A program made the position numbers and the translations under genes. Shown in pieces: positions 9,919-19,249 of a stretch of DNA of 64,000 nucleotides (position 1 is the stretch's first letter; each line of letters starts with the position of its first letter). This stretch comes from Viola odorata (Eukaryota; Streptophyta; Magnoliopsida; Malpighiales; Violaceae). Below the pieces are notes generated by a model. That model saw only the letters and a list, made by a program, of their open reading frames with translations, was not told the DNA's origin and did not search any database. Where the stretch lies: the NCBI GenBank assembly GCA_963691705.1, contig OY829544.1, forward strand, positions 36,787,917 to 36,851,916, read 5' to 3'.

Positions 9919-11853
9919 GCAATCGAACTCGAGCAGTATGGATTGCAATACAAGGCCAGACCGTCCATCAAAGCCCAAGCGTTAGCAGACTTCATAGTAG
10001 AATGCACATTTACACAAGAGCTGCCGGTGAACCCACCAGAAGGGGAAGGGGAAGAGACAGATCTCCCATCCCCAGACACTTACAGTGATGCATGGATCAT
10101 CCACGTGGATGGAGCCAAAAATCAAGAGTTAGCTGGCGTGGGAATTTTCATGATCGGACCCGATGACATACAGATGCGCTATGCCATCAGAATTCTACAA
10201 CCGCTATCCAACAACGCGACCGAATATGAAGCGTTACTGGCCGGACTTAGAATAGGCAGCAACTTCTTCATTGAAGCTACGTGCGATGTGGGGGCAATGC
10301 GTGATTCGCAACTAAAGATACGGGGGGACTCCAAATTGGTAATAGATCAAGTCTTGGGAAATTCCCAAGCCCGGGAACCCATCATGATTCAATACCTTGT
10401 AAAGGTAAAACATAAGCTAACAGAGACACAGAAAAAAGGCATTCAAGTCTGCTTCGAGCATATTTCTCGAGAAGATAATAGTGAAGCTGACAATCTTGCT
10501 AAAATGGCAGCTAACCCGACAGCCTCCATACCCAAAGATGTGCATTATGGTGAGATACCAGTGCCCTCTTTCATGGAAGAACAAGTGTCTCTGTGCGTAG
10601 AAGAAATAGAGAGTGATTGGAGAATCCCCGTTGTGATATATTTGAAACATGATGAGCTGCCAGTAGATAACACTGAAAAAAGGAAAATTTTGAAACAAGC
10701 GGCACGGTGCACGTACTACAATGGGGAATTAATTCGAAAATGTTTCTCTCATCCAGCTGCGAAGTACATAACGGAGCAGGAAGGCCTCCACACTTTGCGA
10801 GAAATCCATGAAGGAATATGTGGCATGCATGTGGCTAGTGACACCCTAGCGGCACAGGTCTTTCGTTCGGGATTCTACTGGCCCACCATTCGCAGAGACT
10901 GTCACAACTTTGTAAAATCTTGTCAGAAATGTCAAGAATACGCCAAGATCCCTCGAAGACCAGCCGTGCAAATTTCAAAAATTGTCGCCCCTTGCCCGTT
11001 TGCCAAGTGGGGAATTGATATTTTGGGCCCGTTTCCAAAAGCCAGATCCCAATTGAAATTTGTGGTCGTGGCGGTAGATTATTTCACGAAGTGGGCAGAA
11101 GCGGAGGCGGTAGCTAACATTACCACGGAGAAAATTTGGCGTTTCTTCAAATATCAAGTCATAATGCGATTTGGGGTACCTCGCATATTAGTCAGCGACA
11201 ACGGAACACAATTTACAAGCCAATTCTTTAGAGATCAATGTGCAGAATTCCAAATTGAGCAGAGATTCTCTTCTGTAGCACACCCGCAAACCAATGGTCA
11301 GGCAGAAGTGACCAATCGCAGCGTCCTCAGTGGCATCAAAAGGAACCTAGAAGGTTCTAAAAAGAAATGGGCAGACGAGCTGCCATATGTAATGTGGGCC
11401 TATCGCATGACCGTCAAAACTACTACTGGAGAAACCTCCTTTGCGTTAGCCTTTGGTACAGAGGTTGCCACGCCGGTAGAAATTGGCACCTTGAGCCTGC
11501 GAGTGGCATATTTTAGAGAAGAAGTTAATGAAGAAAGGTTACGCGCTAACCTTGATGCGCTACCGGAAATACAAGAAGAGGCTCTCCTAAAAACTTTGCA
11601 TTTCAAAAGGAAAATGGCGCAATACCATAACAGACAAGTCAAGGAGCGACTGCTCAAAGCAGGAGATCTAGTGCTCAGAGACAAACGAGCAGCGGGGCAA
11701 TGCATGGGAAAACTCAGCCCAAATTGGGACGTGCCATATCGCGTCAATCGCGTCATCGGAAAGGGAGCATACCATTTGGAAACACTTGACGGTACCCCTT
11801 TACCAAACTCTTGGAATATAGTCCGTTTAAAACTATATCATCCTAGAAGTTAA
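9919..11853 (+). CDS. Tat archaeal-type RNase H and integrase ORF
   Basis: One open frame, in phase with RT and RNase H; the first ATG after the TAG is at 9943 (636 aa). Residues about 50-190 are the second, archaeal-like RNase H: WIIHVDGAKN, NNATEYEALLAGL, IRGDSKLVIDQ and DNSEADNLAKMA carry the four acidic positions. The integrase follows: zinc domain EIHEGICGMH ... CQKCQ (about 10804-10938), first Asp in GIDILGPFP, second Asp in VSDNGTQF, Glu in HPQTNGQAEVTN, then the GAYHLETLDG tail. This half of pol is undamaged, although upstream frames are broken. It would normally be part of a Gag-Pol polyprotein. Confidence 0.9.
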   Translation, partial: AIELEQYGLQYKARPSIKAQALADFIVECTFTQELPVNPPEGEGEETDLPSPDTYSDAWIIHVDGAKNQELAGVGIFMIGPDDIQMRYAIRILQPLSNNATEYEALLAGLRIGSNFFIEATCDVGAMRDSQLKIRGDSKLVIDQVLGNSQAREPIMIQYLVKVKHKLTETQKKGIQVCFEHISREDNSEADNLAKMAANPTASIPKDVHYGEIPVPSFMEEQVSLCVEEIESDWRIPVVIYLKHDELPVDNTEKRKILKQAARCTYYNGELIRKCFSHPAAKYITEQEGLHTLREIHEGICGMHVASDTLAAQVFRSGFYWPTIRRDCHNFVKSCQKCQEYAKIPRRPAVQISKIVAPCPFAKWGIDILGPFPKARSQLKFVVVAVDYFTKWAEAEAVANITTEKIWRFFKYQVIMRFGVPRILVSDNGTQFTSQFFRDQCAEFQIEQRFSSVAHPQTNGQAEVTNRSVLSGIKRNLEGSKKKWADELPYVMWAYRMTVKTTTGETSFALAFGTEVATPVEIGTLSLRVAYFREEVNEERLRANLDALPEIQEEALLKTLHFKRKMAQYHNRQVKERLLKAGDLVLRDKRAAGQCMGKLSPNWDVPYRVNRVIGKGAYHLETLDGTPLPNSWNIVRLKLYHPRS

Positions 11854-13112
11854 TATCTCCTATTTGGCAATGATAACATTGCTCTAATGCATAAATGAAA
11901 GGCATCTTTGTGCACATTTTGTCCAACAATACGTAGATAATGAAGAATGCCAGGAGTGAAAATCCTATCCTTGTGATGGCTGATCCTGATCAGACAACCC
12001 ACTAAGACGAGGCACGCCCTGGCATAAATAGTGTTGGGGGTGAAAATCCTATCCTTGTGGTAACCGTGCTCACATAGACGACCCATTAAGATGAGGCACG
12101 TCCCAACGCCCCCGGGAGTGAAAATCCTATCCTTGTGGCAACCGTGCTCACATAGACGACCCATTAAGACGAGGCACGCCCCGACATCCTTGGGAGTGAA
12201 AATCCTATCCTTGTGGCAGCCGTGCTCACATAGACGGGCCATTAAGACGAGGCACGTCCCCAAGGAGGTAGTAACTCCGTCTTGGAAGTGAAAATCCTAT
12301 CCTTGTGGTAACCGTGCTCACATAGACGACCTATTAAGACGAGGCACGCTCCAGGAATGTGAGGTTTCAACGCTTGGGAGTGAAAATCCTATCCTTGTGA
12401 TGGTCGGTCCTGATCAGACGGCTCACTAAGACGAGGCACGCCCCAAGCCGATCGTTGGCATTTGAAACAAGGAGAGATATCCGAGCTAGTAACCGAGCGG
12501 TTGATACCCGGTGAAGTTGAGCTGGAGAGATGTCTCTATCGCAACATGAAACTATGCATGAAACTATGTACGACACAGATGGAAATAATAACCACTTTGT
12601 TCTTTGAAACATCACTAAAGAAATAATAATGCAGTGTTAATGCAGTGATAAATGCAGTATTAAACACGAGAGGTGAAGAAATAATTTCCTGATTCCCAAC
12701 GGAGAATAGAGAATGCAAAGGCGCCACAGGAAAGCCTCCCTCGAAAAATAGTCGCTATGAAACATTATGTCGGTAAAAGACAGAAATGTTTTAGCAACCG
12801 CGGATGGTACGTACGAGTAAACGCAACGGTTAATTAACCGCATAAGGTATGATAGCCACTTTATAATGATTCTGATAGCAAGGCTTACTAACTTTATTGT
12901 GACAGTAACATCACAAAACAAGACCAACAAAGAAAAAGTAGCGACTTAAAAGAAAGGTGATATCGTCAAAATAACTGAATATTCCCAAAGGATGGATTAA
13001 GCCATCCTGGCAACAAAAAATCAAGAGGTAAAGGGCAAATTCTAAGAAGCAGCTGACGCGTCGTTCCCTCCTTGATTGGCGACCTCGCGCTGTAGAAATC
13101 TTCGTCAGACAC
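11854..13112. other. Tat spacer between pol and antisense genes
   Basis: Non-coding in both directions apart from open frames created by the tandem array (11954-12447). From 12448 to 13112 I see no gene and no clear structure. The antisense gene C stop codon is at 13113, so any 3' UTR and poly(A) site of that gene would lie here on the minus strand. Confidence 0.6.
11954..12447 (+). repeat. Tandem repeat, about 78-92 bp, six copies
   Basis: Copies start at 11954, 12038, 12116, 12194, 12286 and 12378, each with GTGAAAATCCTATCCTTGTG, then CATAGACGACC or a variant, then AAGACGAGGCACG. The spacers differ in length and sequence. The first and last copies share a different middle (CCTGATCAGAC) from the four inner ones (ACCGTGCTCACATAGAC), so two sub-families alternate. 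The 3' region of Tat/Ogre elements is known to generate such arrays. Confidence 0.85.
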
Positions 13113-13151
13113 CTATGAAGACCTCTCCTCAAAAAAGGCAGAAAGAGTTTC

Positions 13152-13963
13152 AATCTGATCATCGTTCACCCCATGATGACGCATGAAGGTCTCTGTCATA
13201 AGCATTGCCCCCTCTCTCAGATACCAACGACATTTCTCGGCAGAAAGGCTAAGATTGGCAGCCAATTCGGCATTCCATTGCCTCTTTTGCGCTAGTGCAG
13301 CCTCTTCTCCAAAAAGGCGCGTACTTAGAGCGATGCTTTTCTGCTTCTCCTCCTTCAGTGCAAGTTTGGCAACCTCTGCCTCTCGCTTGGCAGCGCTCGC
13401 CTCTTGTTTAGCAGTCTTCACCTCTTGCTTGGCAGCCATCATAGCATCCAAAAATCTGTGACGCTCAGAAGATAGGGTATCTATTTCTCTTTGTTTCTCC
13501 GCCGCCTCCTTAGCGTTGGCTTCATCCATATAATGAGCATGGGAGAAGGAGGAAAACATTTGAGAGCGAAGAAAATCCATGCATCCCTGATGACCCTTGG
13601 CTAAAAACGTATCCTTCTCCCTTTGGTACGACAATATTCGAGCCGCCAATAGAGATGTAGACGCAAGAACAGCCTCAGAGCTATCGGTCTCGGAAACTTG
13701 AAAAGATTTCTCCCTAAGGCCACCCAGGTTAACGTGGTGGGTAGGAAAGCTGGGAGGAGCATACGGAGTTACGCCAATCATAAAGTCAGAAGCAGAATCG
13801 TCCTTTGCGGCAGCAAGCGGGGACGAAGGAACAAAAAACATTGCAGGAGGAGAAGAAGGGCGGTCAGCAGTGCCCTCTAAGGTAGAAACAAAAGACTCAC
13901 CATCACCGACTACCTCATAACCCAGCATCTCCGAGTTAAAACCTACAGCACCAGTTTCTTTCG
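13152..13963 (-). repeat. Duplicated coiled-coil segment, copy 1
   Basis: It is nearly identical to 14311-15122. I see about four substitutions by eye (for example TTTTGC/TCTTGC and GTGGTGG/GTAGTGG). The left boundary is at CAATCTGATCATCG and the right boundary at ACAGCACCAG. Confidence 0.9.
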
Positions 13964-14310
13964 CTGAAGCGAAGAGGCATGACAAAGGTCTGGCTTGACA
14001 TCCATGTCTTCGCTTTGGCTGCTATCGTCACTATCAACTAGCCGAGTCACAGGCTGACTTATATTTATCCCTCCCTGACGAGGCGGTAGCCAGTTGTCGA
14101 TAAAGCAAGATGCCCGCGCGGAAATAACGCGCCCTCGCCCCCTCCCAGCGACTGTCTTTGTTTTTCCCTTTTTGGGCAGAATGCCCCGAGGACCGGAACG
14201 TGAGGCAGGAGGGGAGGCAGGTATAGTTCTGAGCGGCATCACATTCAAGGGGGCGTTAGCTCCCCCTGAGGGCAGCCCGTCAGTATCTCCTGATAATAGT
14301 TCTGAGCGGC
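13964..14310 (-). repeat. Segment of antisense gene B captured in gene C
   Basis: It matches about 42573-42915 (start of exon 2 of gene B: NVMPLRTIPASPP ... SSQSEDMDVKPD) with about three substitutions. At the 14296-14310 junction there is a 15-bp filler, ATAGTTCTGAGCGGC, which is a copy of 14222-14236 inside the same segment. The other edge joins at a short CAG overlap. Confidence 0.85.
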
Positions 14311-15122
14311 AATCTGATCATCGTTCACCCCATGATGACGCATGAAGGTCTCTGTCATAAGCATTGCCCCCTCTCTCAGATACCAACGACATTTCTCGGC
14401 AGAAAGGCTAAGATTGGCAGCCAATTCGGCATTCCATTGCCTCTCTTGCGCTAGTGCAGCCTCTTCTCCAAAAAGGCGCGTACTTAGAGCGATGCTTTTC
14501 TGCTTCTCCTCCTCCAGTGCAAGTTTGGCAACCTCTGCCTCTCGCTTGGCAGCGCTCGCCTCTTGTTTAGCAGTCTTCACCTCTTGCTTGGCAGCCATCA
14601 TAGCATCCAAAAATCTGTGACGCTCAGAAGATAGGGTATCTATTTCTCTTTGTTTCTCCGCCGCCTCCTTAGCGTTGGCTTCATCCATATAATGAGCATG
14701 GGAGAAGGAGGAAAACATTTGAGAGCGAAGAAAATCCATGCATCCCTGATGACCCTTGGCTAAAAACGTATCCTTCTCCCTTTGGTACGACAATATTCGA
14801 GCCGCCAATAGAGATGTAGACGCAAGAACAGCCTCAGAGCTATCGGTCTCGGAAACTTGAAAAGATTTCTCCCTAAGGCCACCCAGGTTAACGTAGTGGG
14901 TAGGAAAGCTGGGAGGAGCGTACGGAGTTACGCCAATCATAAAGTCAGAAGCAGAATCGTCCTTTGCGGCAGCAAGCGGGGACGAAGGAACAAAAAACAT
15001 TGCAGGAGGAGAAGAAGGGCGGTCAGCAGTGCCCTCTAAGGTAGAAACAAAAGACTCACCATCACCGACTACCTCATAACCCAGCATCTCCGAGTTAAAA
15101 CCTACAGCACCAGAGGTAGAAT
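14311..15122 (-). repeat. Duplicated coiled-coil segment, copy 2
   Basis: Partner of 13152-13963. This copy is joined to the upstream part of gene C (VNSPIHSTSGAVG) and so is probably the original place. The open frame 14245-15261 on the minus strand runs through it, but its first codons lie in the Ogre LTR. Confidence 0.9.
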
Positions 15123-15202
15123 GGATGGGAGAGTTAACAAAAGCACGAATATTGAAAGCAGGGCCAGCACCTTGGGGTTGTCCGGGAGGCCTGTCATTCC
15201 TT

Positions 15203-15207
15203 GTGAC
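15203..15207 (+). repeat. Left target-site duplication of Ogre 1 (GTGAC)
   Basis: GTGAC lies immediately before TGTTGATACCCG. An identical GTGAC follows the other LTR at 39341-39345. Confidence 0.95.
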
Positions 15208-15912
15208 TGTTGATACCCGAATTTTGACGCCATTTTTACTTAATTTTAGCATTTCTGTCATTTATTTAATTTACCGTCATTTTTACTTAAATTACAGTCG
15301 TCTGTAGTTAAGTTACTATCGCTAGCATTTTTAGGGTTTTCATCGCATTTTAGCATCATCGTTAGCTTCGTCAGCTTTCGAAATCGCGTTTTTAATTTTT
15401 CGTCAAGTATTTTTGTTATTATTATCATTATTATTTTTAGCCTTAAAAATCACATTTTTTACTATCCAGCAGTCGTTTGCTAGTTTTTTCTTCATTTTTG
15501 AGCATCTCGTGAATTTTAGGATTTTTTGTATTTTATCGCATTTTTTAGTATTTTTATTATTTTATTATTATTTTTATTCGAGCTTTTATTGGACCCGAGT
15601 AAGCCTGCTCGGACAGCAACTTGACTTTAAAATGTTTTCCATCAACTAGTTGCTAGATTTTTTTCTGCTCGCAACGGTCTACAGCGTTTCGTGTAATTTT
15701 TGGCGTAACGTTATTATTTTTCCGTTCAAACATTTCACGTTTTTGAACGCGAAAATAAATACGTTAAACGAGAAATTCTCGTCATTCGCTGTAGACGGTT
15801 AAAACCGGCGCATTTTTCTCTACGCGCCAGCACCTCCGGCTCGAAAAGTCAGTATGTTTGCCAGTGAGACTCGGCTCGAGGCCATTTAAATGAGACTTAA
15901 TGGCCTTTGATC

Positions 15913-15962
15913 TCAACCGTTGATCTGGTCAACCAAGGAAAGTCAACCAGATCAACGGTTGA
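15913..15962 (+). promoter_or_regulatory. Perfect 17-bp inverted repeat upstream of the Ogre TATA box
   Basis: Arm 15913-15929 (TCAACCGTTGATCTGGT) is the exact reverse complement of 15946-15962, with a 16-nt loop. It is also intact in the 3' LTR (about 35945-35994). In Ogre 2 the inner ten bases of each arm (TTGATCTGGT/ACCAGATCAA) are kept while the outer parts differ. It lies about 190 bp upstream of the TATA box, so it could be a protein-binding site. Confidence 0.8.
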
Positions 15963-16150
15963 CAATTTAATGTGCATAATGCACATGCACAGTGCCAAGC
16001 AACACGCAGCGGAGCAGCCCTCGCCCAAGCCAACTGCTCCCGTAGCCCTTGTCCCTCCGCCATCATCACGCCCTAGCCGTAGCTCCGCCACCTCGACGTC
16101 CGGCCAAGCCACGCGCGTCCCTCGCGTCCGGCCACCACGCGTCTTTCGCC

Positions 16151-16157
16151 TATAAAA
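16151..16157 (+). promoter_or_regulatory. Ogre 1 LTR TATA box
   Basis: TATAAAA in GCC-TATAAAACCC. It is repeated in the 3' LTR (36183-36189) and as TATAAATA in Ogre 2 (58590-58597). From the expected start near 16181 to the putative donor at 16309 there is no ATG. Confidence 0.8.
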
Positions 16158-16308
16158 CCCGACCACCTTCATTCGCAAACGGTCCAAAAATTTTGTAAAA
16201 AAAACAACACTCTCCCTCTCCATTTCTTCGGGCCAATCCACGAACCAGCTGAATCAGTCCCTTGCGCGCAATCCACTCCTCGCCGTCGCTAGCCGGAGCA
16301 GCACCATT

Positions 16309-16314
16309 GTAAGC
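16309..16314 (+). promoter_or_regulatory. Putative leader splice donor (GTAAGC)
   Basis: CATT-GTAAGC followed by a T-rich tract (GTTTCTTTCTCTTGTTTTC). The same arrangement is kept in Ogre 2 at 58736 (ACT-GTAAGC) although flanking bases have diverged. Candidate acceptors are at 18493, 19763 and 22223. Function is inferred from sequence only. Confidence 0.5.
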
Positions 16315-16580
16315 GTTTCTTTCTCTTGTTTTCTTTAAATTTCATTCAAGCTTTAGTCAATTAATTAGTCATCAAAACTTGCTGCAATCAACTTATTTTC
16401 AACTCAATTTCACTATACTAACACTAGTTTAAATCCTCGGGGCTTGGTTTAGTTATTTCGGTAATTATCGTAAATACGCATTGCTTCGGTTCTTTTGAAA
16501 ATCCGGCTGTTTTCATGTCCATTTCTTGGCTGTGATTATTTGTTGGTACTGTGGGAAGGGAGACGAGTATTTTGGGCCAA

Positions 16581-16765
16581 GAACCAGGCGAATTCGTCGC
16601 CTGGTTCGTCACCTCCTTCGCCGGCAGTGGCGCCGGCGACGTGAGGTTGATGATGAAGTGTGTCGGGCCATGCGACCCTTTTGCGCAAAAATGGATGAAA
16701 GGTGATGGGCTTGGCCCATCACCATTTAAATAAATTTCCTTGGGCCAGGAACTGTTCCTGGCCCA
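16581..16765 (+). repeat. Cluster of four short near-perfect palindromes in the Ogre LTR
   Basis: 16581-16607 (GAACCAGGCGA with TCGCCTGGTTC), 16618-16639 (TCGCCGGC with GCCGGCGA), 16701-16723 (GGTGATGGGC with GCCCATCACC, 3-nt loop) and 16741-16765 (TGGGCCAGGAAC with GTTCCTGGCCCA, 1-nt centre). The last two are also in Ogre 2 (about 59043-59107). They would fold strongly in RNA as consecutive hairpins. Confidence 0.85.
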
Positions 16766-17059
16766 TTTCTTCACCTTCTAAGATGGGCCCAGCCCATTTC
16801 TATTTTTTTTCCGAGTCCTCGTTTCGTCATTTTTTTACGTAAAGTGCTAGCATGCCTCGTACGATTATTATTTGTGATACGTGCTATTTTTCTTATATTT
16901 TTATACATGATTTGTTTAATTCACTTTGTTTCAGAAAATGTTTCGTATGCTTATTTTTATTATTTTTATCAAGTTGTTTCTCGAATCGTTTTTATACATG
17001 AATTGCTCATTCTTTATCATAATATTTATTGTCATGTTATCTAACCTCAGTCATTTATA

Positions 17060-17690
17060 TCTCACTGTTTAAATTCAGTCATTTAAAATACCGCCTATAT
17101 GGTCGGTCGCTTTTTTTAATTTTCGTAAATATTCAACTGCTTTAATTTTTCGCAAACTGCTGGAAATCCTTCCGCAAATTATCAACTGTTTAATTTTCCG
17201 CACTTTAAATTCCAGCAATTTACTTTCGGCAATTTAAATTCAGTCATTTAAAATACCGCCTTTATGGTCGGTCGCTTTTTTTTTAATTTTCGTAAATATT
17301 CAACTGCTTTAATTTTTCGCAAACTGCTGGAAATCCTTCCGCAAATTATCAACTGTTTAATTTTCCGCACTTTAAATTCCAGCAATTTACTTTCGGCAAT
17401 TTAAATTCAGTCATTTAAAATACCGCCTTTATGGTCGGTCGCTTTTTTAATTTTCGTAAATATTCAACTGCTTTAATTTTTCGCCAAACTGCTGGAAATC
17501 CTTCCGCAAATCATCAACTGCTTAATTTTCCGCACTTTAATTTTCCGCACTTTACCTTTCCGCACTTTAATTTCTCTCAATTTACTTTCAGCAATTTAAA
17601 TTCAATATACCGCCTATATGGTCGGTCGCATTTATTTTCTGCAAATATCCAACTGCTTATTCTCTGCATTATCAATCAATTTTATTTTCT
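17060..17690 (+). repeat. Tandem repeat of about 165-197 bp in Ogre LTR
   Basis: The marker GGTCGGTCGC recurs at 17101, 17266, 17433 and 17630. Each unit also has CAACTGCTTTAATTTTTCGC and GCAATTTAAATTCAG. The last unit is changed and interrupted by short CCGCACTTTA repeats. Equivalent copies are in the 3' LTR and, diverged, in Ogre 2 at about 59400-59830. Confidence 0.9.
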
Positions 17691-17754
17691 GCAAATCATC
17701 AAACCTTTTTCCTTTAAATTATCAAACTACATGTAATTTTTCTATATTCATCAA

Positions 17755-18430
17755 CTAGCATTTTAATTTTTCTCACATGCGTAAAATAAATCATTTTTTG
17801 CATGCAATCAACGTAGCATTTTAATTTTTCTCACATGCGTAAAATCAATCATTTTTCGCATGCAATCAACGTAGCATTTTAATTTTTCTCACATGCGTAA
17901 AATCAATCATTTTTCGCATGCAATCAACGTAGCATTTTAATTTTTCTCACATGCGTAAAATCAATCATTTTTCGCATGCAATCACGTCAGCATTTAATTC
18001 TCACATGCGTAAAATTCATCATTTTTCGCATGCAAATTACGTCAGCATTTTAATTCTCACATGCGTAAAATACATCATTTTTCGCATGCAATCACGTCCG
18101 CATTTAATTCTCACCTGCGTAAAATCCATCATTTTTCGCATGCAATCACACTAGCATTTAAATTCTCACATGCGTAAAATCCATCATTTTTCGCATGCAA
18201 ATCACTAGCATTTAAATTCTCACAGGCGTAAAATCTATCATTTCTCGCATGCAATCAACTAGCATTTAAATTCTCACATACGAAAAATCCATCATTTTTC
18301 GTATGCAATCACCTAGCGATAAATTCTCGTATGCTTAAAATCAATCATTTTTCGCATACAACCAAACTCAGCATCTCATTTCGTATGCGTGAAATCCATC
18401 ATTTCTCGTATACAATCAACTGTCATTTAA
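17755..18430 (+). repeat. Hairpin-forming 55-58-bp minisatellite, about 12 units
   Basis: Each unit reads CATGCGTAAAAT - CAATC - ATTTTTCGCATG with a short linker (CAATCAACGTAGCATTTTAATTTTTCT in the left units, shorter to the right). The arms pair as a stem of 10-12 bp. The leftmost units are almost identical and the rightmost diverged. The 3' LTR has one more 58-bp unit, which explains most of the 59-bp LTR length difference. Several variant units have paired changes in both arms. Confidence 0.92.
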
Positions 18431-19249
18431 ATTCTTGCATTCATAAATTGCTTATTTATTTCTCGAGCTATCGCTAACACTCTCATTTTGCAGGTCTTAG
18501 TTTCAAGCTTCGCTCGAAAGTACGCCTTTCGATTCCTTTTTATTTATTCGATGCTTTCTGCAAATATCCATCGTATGCATGATATATAGAACTGCTAGAA
18601 CTAAAATCAACCCACATGCACAACGTGTTTAAAGACTTTCTTAAAATGCCGCGTTCATGTGATTTTACTTCTCGCTTATATTGACTGTATGTACATGGGG
18701 ACTTTCGATCCCACAGCAAACTATCGTTTTAAATCCATCATTTAAAATGGTACTCTGTTAGCAATCCATGTTAGCATCACGTAGTAATTAGTCTAATCAT
18801 GCATGGCCCGATGATGAAAAAAGAGGGCGCTCATTCAGTCTTACGGAAAATTCAGTCCCATCACGATCATAATAAAGACTAAAGCGACGATTCCTCTGAG
18901 GGCCCACTTTTCAAAACGCATTTCATCAAAACACCTTTAAAACACCTCTCTCATCAACCGGTAACCGTTTTCGGATGTGACTCGGGTGCCTAACACCTTC
19001 CCGAGACCATAATACGACCCCGAACCTTTGTCTGGGGTCCAGACCCCTTTTTTTTGTGCCTTTAGTTTTTTACTTATTATATTTCCTATGCCATGACGAT
19101 TAGGGTTCCCTAAGCCTAGCAACCAAATTAGGGTGGCGACTTCATTGCATGCTGCGAGGCGTCCATCTACGCTGAGCATTGTAAGGTCCCGAATTTCATT
19201 GCACACTCGTGAATTAGCATTCCTCTGTTAATTTTCGTGGGGCGCGACA

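Larger units (their letters stand above)
13113..15202 (-). pseudogene. Tat antisense gene C, 3' half (coiled-coil protein), rearranged
   Basis: Minus-strand frames encode a Glu/Lys/Ala-rich coiled coil (KQEVKTAKQEASAAKREAEVAKLALEEEKQK) ending in FFEERSS and a stop at 13113. The coiled-coil block is present twice (13152-13963 and 14311-15122), and a 347-bp piece of antisense gene B sits between the copies, shifting the frame at about 14245 and 13985. The gene's 5' half lies at 39346-40797, beyond the Ogre insertion. Proteins of this type (N-terminal 'gypsy type transposon' domain plus C-terminal coiled coil) are known from antisense ORFs of Tat elements; their role is unknown. Confidence 0.75.
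15208..19249 (+). repeat. Ogre 1 5' LTR
   Basis: It begins TGTTGATACCCG and ends GGGGCGCGACA. A hairpin lies at 15913-15962, a TATA box at 16151, a putative splice donor at 16309, a cluster of short palindromes at 16581-16765, three to four copies of a 165-197-bp repeat at 17060-17690, and a hairpin-forming 55-58-bp minisatellite at 17755-18430. The transcribed part after the TATA box is more than 3 kb, unusually long for an LTR. I see no protein gene in it. Confidence 0.95.

Noticed and set aside
11850..12263. 137-codon minus-strand repeat protein (CHKDRIFTP repeats)
   Set aside because: By-product of the DNA tandem repeat; unit lengths vary and would not be kept in frame over other copies.
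11954..12447. Repeat-spacer look of the Tat array
   Set aside because: Spacers are diverged parts of the same unit and the genome is eukaryotic; not a CRISPR array.
13183..15307. Plus-strand ORFs over antisense gene C (e.g. 13183-13461, 14857-15039)
   Set aside because: They mirror the conserved minus-strand coiled coil and repeat with the duplication.
15897..16241. 114-codon minus-strand ORF in Ogre LTR (also 35929-36273)
   Set aside because: It covers the promoter, hairpin and TATA box, has low-complexity content, and is not maintained in Ogre 2.
17951..18154. 67-codon ORF with repeating SHMRKIHHFSHA
   Set aside because: Produced by the minisatellite; no start context and disrupted in Ogre 2.
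17755..18430. Regular repeats with near-constant spacing, CRISPR-like at first sight
   Set aside because: Units are contiguous variants of one sequence without unique spacers, in a plant retrotransposon LTR; it is a minisatellite.
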